The translations under genes and the position numbers were made by a program. Shown piece by piece: positions 50,925 to 60,200 of a stretch of DNA of 64,000 nt. The number at the start of each line of letters is the position of its first letter. Positions within the stretch are counted from its first letter, which is position 1. The notes under the pieces are model-generated. The model made no database searches. It was not told where the DNA came from and saw only the letters and a program-made list of their open reading frames with translations. This stretch comes from Stenotrophomonas maltophilia (GTDB taxonomy: Bacteria; Pseudomonadota; Gammaproteobacteria; Xanthomonadales; Xanthomonadaceae): assembly GCF_900186865.1 (NCBI RefSeq), contig NZ_LT906480.1:1010001-1074000 (forward strand), given 5' to 3'.

Positions 50925-51282
50925 ATGATTTACTTATGGCGGGGAAAGGAATCTCCGCTTCCAGCAGATATATGCATTTTCGGCAAGACCATTTTGTCCG
51001 CCCGTTTTATTTGACGTACGTCATGAAAATAACGAGCGTGATTCACATGTCGCTGGCACCGACGGTCGCACAGTGCCGCCATTCGTCGGGCGAAACCGGG
51101 GAGTTTTCGCCTTGAGGGACACGCTGTCGTACCTGTCGCCGGGTGCGACGGCGTGAAGATGTGAAGATTTTCAGGAGTTAATGCCTTCGAACCTTGTTTC
51201 CGCATCGGGAGCCGGGGTGGGCCGCATTGTCTCCAAAAAACCTGCCAGCTGTGCCATCCGGTCTTTTCATGGAGATTTACCG
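50925..51282. promoter_or_regulatory. Promoter region of the giant autotransporter with a 12-bp palindrome
   Basis: This 358-bp AT-richer region holds no gene. TGACGTACGTCA (51012-51023) is a perfect palindrome inside ATTTGACGTACGTCATGAAAAT, a good operator candidate. TTGACG overlaps it, but no convincing -10 is seen. The frame that opens at 51181 is not used as start because the ESPR leader begins at 51283. Confidence 0.45.
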
Positions 51283-54200
51283 ATGAACCGCATTTACCGT
51301 CTGGTTTTCAATCGTGCCCTTGGGGTAATGCAGGTTGCTTCGGAGGTCGCCCGGAATCCCGGCGGAAGCGCGGTCAGCGCAGGGCGGGTGCCGCGATTGC
51401 GGGCGCATCAGCTGGCGGTGGCACTGGCGGCCACGCTGGCCAGTGGATCGGCGCTCGCAGCGTGCAACACGGTGGGCGCAGTCGTTACCTGCGACCCCGG
51501 CACTACGGTCAACAACTACAGCAACGGGACTTCCGGCATCACGCTGAATGTCCTGGCAGGAGCCACGCTACGCACGCCTCCGGTTGTAGGCGGCGGTAAT
51601 GCAGCGACGTTGAGCGGCGACAACGTGACGGTCAACAACAGTGGCACGATCGATCCGAGCTCGATCATCCTCGCCTCGCCCGGCCTGGTCGTCGGCAATG
51701 GTTCGGCCAACAACAGCGCGATCGTCGTCAACAACAATGCCGGCGGGCAGATAAAGGGTGTCGTCAACATCGCAACGCTGCTGGGGTTTGGTGGCCAGGC
51801 GCTGGTGGCCCAGAATGTCAATGGCACCACCACCATCAACAACGCCGGTCTGATCAGCACGTCGTTGATCGGCGTTGGTAGTGTGTCCGACGCGACCACG
51901 GTGGTGACCTATGGTGGCGGGGCAGCCAATGTGACCAACACCGGCACCATCGACGGGCGGGTCGGCCTGGGAGCCTCGTTAGCCGCGACGGGAAACACCT
52001 TCCTCAATGCGGGAACCGTCAATGGCAGCGTGCATCTGGGGGACTCGAGCAACGGCAACACCTTCACTGCTGTGGCCGGATCCAGTGTCTCCAGTAGCAC
52101 CCTCACCCCTGGCGGCGTGATAACCGGAGGCGGTGTGACCGGCGTAAAAGTCGCCGCTGCGGGAAAGGTCGACGCCGGTACCGGAAGCGGTGCGGCCAAC
52201 AACGCCCTGGTGCTGCAGAACAGTGCCACGGGGCCGGGGTCGGGTACCGGCGGGGCGCCGACGTCCGTGGACTGGAACGAGTACCTCAATTTCCAGAGGC
52301 TGACCATCAACAGCGGTACATGGAACCTGCTGGGTGGCTGGGCTGGGACCGGATCCTTGACGCTCAATGACGGTCTGGTCAACTTCAACAACAACCTCGC
52401 GTTTGGCAGCGGCCTGTTCACCGTCAACGGCGGTGCGATCGCGGCCAGTGGTGCAGGCCTGTCGCTGGGCAACAATTTCAGTCTCAATGGTGGGTTGACC
52501 CTGGGCGGCGCGCAGGGCTTCGGCTTGAGCGGTGTGCTCTCGGGTGCTGGCGGTCTCACCGTCACCAATACCGGTGTGGTGACACTGGGCGGCGCCAATC
52601 TGTTCAGTGGCGGCGTCAACCTCAATGCCGGCGGCCTGCTGCTGGGCAATGCGGGCGCGCTGGGCAGCGGCAACCTGACCGTCGGTGGCAGCGCTTCGCT
52701 GGATACGACGGCGGGCTTCACCCTGGGCAACAATCTGGTGATCAATGGCGGGGGCTCGCTGAACCTGCTGGGCAGCAATGCGTTGTCATTGAACGGTTCG
52801 ATCTCCGGTGCCGGCGACCTGACCAAGAGCGGCGCCGGCACTCTCACCCTGAACGGCGCCAATGCGCTGACCGGCAGTTTCAACCTGGCCGGAGGCGCGT
52901 TGGCGCTGGGCGCGGGTGGCAGCCTGTCGCCCACCGGTGCGATCACGCTGGGCGTTGGTACCAGCCTCGATCTTTCAGCGGCGACCAACCAGACCATCGG
53001 CTCGCTGGCCGGTCTCGGCGGTTCGGTCAATCTCGGCAGCCACACGCTGACCCTGGGTGGGCTGGGCAATACCAGCTACAGCGGCACGTTCGCCGCAGGC
53101 ACCGGTGGCCTGATCAAGCTCGGTACCGGCGTGCAGACCCTGTCCGGCGTCAACAACCTCAGCGGCGGTGTTGCGCTCAACGCCGGCGGCTTGTTGCTGG
53201 GCAATGCGGCCGCGTTGGGCAGCGGCACGCTGTCCGTCGGCGGCAATGCCACGCTGGATGGCACGACCGGGTTGGCGTTGACCAATGCCGTCAACCTCGG
53301 TGCCGGGGCCAGCCTGAATCTGCTGGGCAACCAGGCGCTCACATTCAACGGCGTGATCGGTGGCGCTGGTGGCCTGATCAAGAATGGCGCGGCAACCCTG
53401 ACGCTCAACGGCGCCAATACGTTCGGCGGCGGTCTGGCGCTCAATGCCGGCAGCCTGGTGCTGGGCAACGGCGGTGCACTGGGAACCGGGGCGCTGAACG
53501 TCGGCGGTGCGGTATCGCTCGACGCCAGCGCCGGCCTCACCGTGGGCAATGGCATCACGCTTGGCGCCGGTGGTTCGCTCGATGTGCTGGGCTCGAATGC
53601 GCTGACGCTGGGCGGTGTCATCGGCGGGAGCGGCAGCCTGGTCAAGAACGGCGCCTCCACGCTGACGCTGGGCGGCGCGAACACGTTCACCGGTGGGCTG
53701 GCGGTGAATGCCGGAACGGTGTCATTGGCCAGTGGTGGCAGCCTGGCGGCGACCGGCGCGGTCAGCCTGGCCGGCGCTGGCAGCGCACTGGATATCTCGC
53801 TGGGTGGCAACCAGACCATCGGTGCGTTGTCCGGCGTGGCTGGCAGCACCCTGTCGCTGGGCAGCAGCACGCTGACCTTCGGTGATGCCACCAACCAGAC
53901 CTTCGCCGGCGTGATCGGCGGCACCGGTGGCCTGATCAAGCAGGGCACCGGCGTGCAGACGCTGACCAGCGCCAGCACCTTCAGCGGTGGGGTGAATCTT
54001 GCCGCCGGTGGCCTGGTGCTGGGCAACGCCGGTGCGCTGGGAAGCGGTGCGCTGACCGTCAGTGGCAACGGTTCGCTGGACGCCACTGCTGCACTGAACC
54101 TGGGCAATGCGATCAACCTCGGCGCGGCGTTGACCCTGCCGGGCAGCCAGAACCTGGCCCTGGCCGGCAACGTCACCGGCACCGGCAGCCTGGTCAAGAA

Positions 54201-57200
54201 TGGCGCGTCGACACTGACCTTGAACGGTACCAACACCTTCAGCGGTGGACTGAGCGCAAACGCCGGCAGTCTGCTGCTGGGCAACAGTGGCGCACTCGGT
54301 ACGGGAGTATTGGGCATTGGCGGCAGCGTCTCGCTCGATGGCGGTGCCCCGCTGAACCTGGCCAACAATGTGTCCCTGGGCGCGGGTGCCGCGCTGTCGC
54401 TGCCGGGCTCGCAGGCGATCACGCTGGGTGGCGTGGTGTCCGGTGCCGGCAGGCTGGTCAAGAATGGTGCCACCACGTTGACCCTCAACGGCGCCAACAG
54501 CTTCGGTGGTGGGCTGACCGTCAACGGCGGCGGCGTGTTCCTGGGGAACGCCGGCGCACTGGGCACCGGTGCACTGTCGGTGGGCGCCAATGCCACGCTG
54601 GACAGTTCAGTAGCGCTGAACCTCGCCAACGACCTCAACCTTGGGGCGGGCGCGGCGCTGGATCTGCTGGGCAGCCAGAACGTGTCGCTGGGCGGTCTCA
54701 TCAGTGGTACTGGCAGCCTGGTCAAGAACGGTACGGCGACGCTGGCGTTGAACGGCGTCAATACGTTCAGCGGGGGCGTCGGCCTCAACGCGGGCCTGCT
54801 GCAGCTGGGCAATGCGCAGGCGCTGGGTACCGGCCAGCTGGACGTGGGCGGCAACGCTTCGCTGGAGGCCACAACGGCGCTGGCGCTGGGCAACACCATC
54901 GGTCTCGCTGCCGGTGCCAACCTTTCCGTGCTGGGCAACAATGACCTGACGCTGGCCGGTCCGGTATTCGGTGCCGGTGGGCTGATCAAGGACGGCACGG
55001 CGCGGTTGACGTTGTCGGGCGCCAATACCTACAACGGAGGCACCACCATCAACGCCGGCACGCTGGCGCTGGGCGCAGGCGGCAGTCTCGCCGCAGCCGG
55101 TGCGGTGAATCTTGCCGTTGCGGGCGCGACACTGGACATCTCCGCAGCCGGTGCGGCACAGACCATCGGCGCGTTGAATGGCGTGGCGGGCAGCCAGCTG
55201 GCGCTGGGCGCGCAGTCGCTGACCTTTGGCGGTGCCAGCAATGGCAGCTTTGCCGGTGTGATCGGTGGAACCGGTGGCCTGGTCAAGACCGGCACGGGCG
55301 TGCAGACGCTGTCCGGTGCAAACACGTTCAGTGGTGGCCTTGCGCTCAACGCGGGCGGGTTGGTACTGGGCGATGCAGGTGCGCTTGGTACCGGTGCGCT
55401 GGGTATTGGCGGCACCACCACGCTGGACAGCACGGTGGCATTGAATCTGGCCAACGCGGTGAACTTCGGTGCCGGCACCCAGCTCACCCTGGGCGGAACC
55501 AGTGACGTTGCATTCGGAGGCGTGCTGAGCGGCAACGGCAGCCTGGTCAAGAATGGTGCGGGCCTGCTGACCCTCAACAACACCAACACCTTCGGTGGCG
55601 GCCTGACCTTGAACGGTGGTGGCCTGGTGGTCGGCGCGAATGGTGCGCTCGGTACCGGTGCGCTGGCGGTCAATGCCAGCACCACGCTGGATGCAGGCAC
55701 TGCAGTGACGCTCGGCAATGCGGTCACGCTGGGCTCGGGCGTCGCACTCACGCTGCCCGGCAGCAATGCGCTGACGCTGTCGGGCGTGGTAGGCGGCAAT
55801 GGCAGCCTGATCAAGAATGGCGGCACCACGTTGACGCTGTCCGGTGCCAACACCTACACCGGCGGTACCACCATCAACGCCGGCACGCTGGCGTTGGGCA
55901 CGGGTGGCAGTCTCGCCGCAGTCGGTGATGTCACGTTGGGCGCAGGCGCAGGCTTCGATATCTCCGGTGCCGGCGGCAACCAGACCATCGGCGCGCTCAA
56001 CGGCGCGGGCGGCAGCACGCTGACGCTGGGCGGCAATTCGTTGACCTTCGGTACCGCCGGCAACGCCGCGTTCGATGGCGTGATCAGCGGCGGTGGTGGC
56101 CTGGTCAAGGTGGGCGCGGGCGTACAGACCTTGTCCGGCGCCAATACCTTCGGTGGCGGCGTGACGCTCAATGCAGGCGGACTGGTGCTCGGCAATGATG
56201 CGGCGCTGGGCACGGGCGCATTGATCGTCGGTGGTGCTGCCACGCTGGATACCACCGGCCTGGCAACGCTGGCCAACAACATTGCGCTCAATGCCGGGCT
56301 GACCGTAATCGGGACCAATGCACTGACGCTCAACGGCGTCCTTTCCGGGGCCGGTAGCCTGACCAAGAATGGCAGCGCGACGCTGACGTTGAATGGCGCC
56401 AACACCTACACCGGTGGCACCAACATCAACGCCGGCACGCTGGCGCTGGGGGCCGGTGCCAGCCTGGCCGCGAGCGGTACCGTCAATCTTGCCACCGGCG
56501 CCACGCTGGACCTGTCGGCCGGCAGTGGCACGCAGCAGTTCGACACGCTGGTCGGCAACGGTACGGTGAACCTCGGTGCCAACTCGATCGAAGTGGGCGG
56601 CGCCACCGATGGCACCTTCAGTGGCTCGATCGCAGGCACCGGTGGCCTGACCAAGGTCGGTGCCGGCATCGAGACGCTGACCGGTGCCAACACCTACACC
56701 GGCGGCACTTTCATCAACGCCGGTACCCTGGCGATCGGCCCCGGCGGCAGTCTGGCCGCGACCGGTGCGGTGACGCTCACTGCGGCAGGCACAGGCTTCG
56801 ATATCTCCACTGCCGGCGCCAACCAGACCATCGGGGCGTTGAACGGCGTGGCGGGTTCGACGGTGAGCCTGGGGGCACAGACACTGACCCTGGGCGGCGT
56901 TGGCAACAGCATCTTCGATGGCGCGATCTCCGGCACCGGCGGCCTGGTCAAGAACGGCGCCGGCAGCCTCACGCTGGGCGGTGCCAACCTGTTCAGCGGT
57001 GGCGTCGCGCTCAATGGCGGCGCATTGGTGGTCGGCAACAACGCTGCGCTCGGCAGCGGTGCGCTGACGGTGGGAAGCAACGCGACGCTGGATGCATCCA
57101 CCGTCGTCAGCCTGGCCAACAGCATCAACCTCGCATCGGGTGCCAACCTCGATCTGCTTGGCAGCCAGGCGCTGACCCTGGGCGGCGTAATCTCCGGCAC

Positions 57201-60200
57201 GGGCGGGCTGATCAAGGACGGTGCGGCCACGGTGACCCTGAGCGGCGCCAACACCTACACCGGTGGCACCACCATCAACAGCGGCACGCTGGCGATCGGC
57301 GCTGGTGGCAGCCTCGCCGCGGCCGGCGCAGTGAACCTGGCCGGTGCCGGCACGTTCGACATTTCGGCGGGCAACCAGGCCATCGGTTCGCTGGCCGGCG
57401 TCGCCGGCAGTACGGTGGCGCTGGGCGGCAGCACGCTGACCCTGGGCGGCACCGTGGACAGCACCTTCAGCGGTGCGATCAGTGGCAACGGCGGCCTGGT
57501 CAAGAACGGCGCAGGCGTGCAGACGCTCAACGGCGCCAGCACCTTCAGCGGCGGCGTAGCGCTCAACGCCGGTGGCCTGGTGGTCGGCAACAATGCTGCG
57601 TTGGGTACCGGTGCGGTGACGGTCGGAGGCGCTGCGACGCTCGATTCGAACACGGCGGTCACCCTCGCCAACAACTTCACCCTCAACAACGCGTTGACCG
57701 TCCTCGGCAGCAACAACCTCACCCTCAACGGCATCCTCAGTGGTACCGGCTCACTGACCAAGGAGGGTGCCGCGACGCTGACCTTGAATGGTGCCAACAC
57801 CTATACCGGCGGTACTTTCATCAACGCCGGCACCCTGGCACTGGGTGCTGGCGCCAGCCTGGCCTCCTCAGGCACCGTCAACCTGGCCACGGGGGCGACC
57901 TTCGATCTGTCAGCAGGCAGCGGCACGCAGCAGTTCGGTACCCTGATCGGCAGCGGTACAGTGAATCTGGGCGCCAACACGCTGACGATCGGAGGCCCTG
58001 CCAATGGCACCTTCAGTGGCTCGGTGGCCGGCTCCGGTGGCCTGATCAAGGAAGGTTCGGGCACCCAGACGTTGACCGGCACCAACACCTTCACCGGTGG
58101 CACCACCATCAACGCCGGCACGCTGGCGATCGGTGCCGGCGGCAGCCTCGCGGCGACTGGTGCGGTGAACCTGGCCAATGCCGGTACCGCCTTCGACATC
58201 AGCGCGGGTGGTGCGCAGGCGATCGGTTCGCTGGCAGGCGTGGCGGGTTCGACCGTGGCGCTGGGCGGCAGCACGCTGACCCTCAATGGCGTGGGCAATA
58301 CCACCTTCGCCGGCACCATCGGAGGGGCCGGTGGCCTGGTAAAGAACGGCGCAGGCATCCAGGGCTTGACGGGCGTCAACGTCTTCACGGGCGGCGTGAC
58401 CCTCAATGCCGGTGGCCTGCTGCTGGGCAACGGCGGTTCGCTGGGCATCGGCGCGCTGACCGTAGGCGGCAACGCCAGCCTGGATGGCACCAGTGCGCTG
58501 ACTCTGGCCAACACCGTGCAGCTGGCCAGCGGCACGCTGACTCTGGCCGGCAGCAACGCGCTGACCTTGAACGGACCGATCAGCGGTGCCGGTGGCCTGC
58601 TGAAGGATGGCGCGGCGACGGTCACCCTGGGCGGTGCCAGCAGCTATACCGGCACCACCACCATCAACAGCGGCACGCTGGCGGTAGCAGCCGGCGGCAG
58701 CCTGTCCGGTGCCAGCACGGTCAACCTGGCCGGTGCTGGCACACTGGATATCAGCGCCGGTGGCAACCAGAGCATCGGCGGCCTGGCCGGTGTGGCCGGC
58801 AGCACGGTGGCGCTGGGAGGCGCAACGCTGACTACCGGCGGCAACAACGCCAGCACCGTGTTCGCTGGCGTCCTCAGTGGCACCGGCGGCCTGGTGCAGG
58901 GAGGTACCGGTACGCTGACCCTGAGCGGCGACAACACCTATACCGGCGGTACCACCATCAACGGTGGCAGCACCCTGCAGATCGGCAACGGTGGCAGCAC
59001 CGGTTCGGTGCTGGGCGACATCACCAACAATGGCAGCCTGGTCTACAACCTCGGCACCACGGCAACCGTGGGTGCGGTGGTCAGTGGCAATGGCGGTCTG
59101 GCCCAGGCCGGCAGCGGCACGCTGGTGCTGACCGGCAATAACACCTACACAGGAGGGACCACCATCAATGCCGGCGGCACGCTGCAGATCGGCAACGGTG
59201 GTGCGACCGGTGCGATCGTCGGCGACATCACCAACAACGGCGCGCTGGTGTCCAACGTGGCCGGCAACACCACGCTCGGTGGCACCATCAGCGGCAGTGG
59301 CGGCCTGACCCAGGCCGGCAGCGGCACGCTGGTGCTGACCGGCAACAACACCTATACCGGCGGCACCACCATCAATGCCGGTGGCACCCTGCAGGTGGGC
59401 AATGGCGGTGCAACCGGTGCGATCACCGGCAACGTTGCCAACAACGGCAGCCTGGTATTCAACGTGGGCGGCAACACCACGGTCGGTGGCGCGATCAGCG
59501 GCAGCGGTGGCCTGACCCAGGCCGGCAGCGGCGTGCTGACCCTGGTCGGCAACAACACCTATACCGGTGGCACCACGATCAATACCGGCGGTACGCTGCA
59601 GGTCGGCAACGGCGGGGCAACCGGCGCCATCGCTGGAGACATCACCAACAATGGCGCGTTGATCTCCAACGTGGCCGGCAACACGCAGCTGGGCGGCACC
59701 ATCAGCGGTACGGGTGGCCTGACCCAGGCGGGCAGTGGGTCGCTGGTGCTGACCGGCACCAACACCTACACCGGGGGTACCACCATCAACGCCGGCGGCA
59801 CGCTGCAGCTGGGCAATGGCGGCGCGACCGGCTCGATCATTGGCGATGTCACCAACAACGGCACGCTGCTGTCCAACGTGGCCGGCAACACCACGCTGGG
59901 TGGCACCATCAGTGGCAGCGGCGGCCTGACCCAGGCCGGCAGCGGCACTCTGACCGTGACCGGCAACAACACCTACACCGGGCCGACCACGATCAATGCA
60001 GGCGGCACGCTGCAGGTCGGCAACGGCGGTGCGACCGGCGCGATCGGTGGCAACGTCACCAACAACGGCAACCTGGTGTTCAACGTGGCCGGCAATACCA
60101 CGGTCGGTGGCGCCATCAGCGGCAGCGGTGGCCTGACCCAGGCCGGCAGCGGCACGTTGATCCTGGGCGGCAACAACACCTATACCGGTGGCACCACCAT

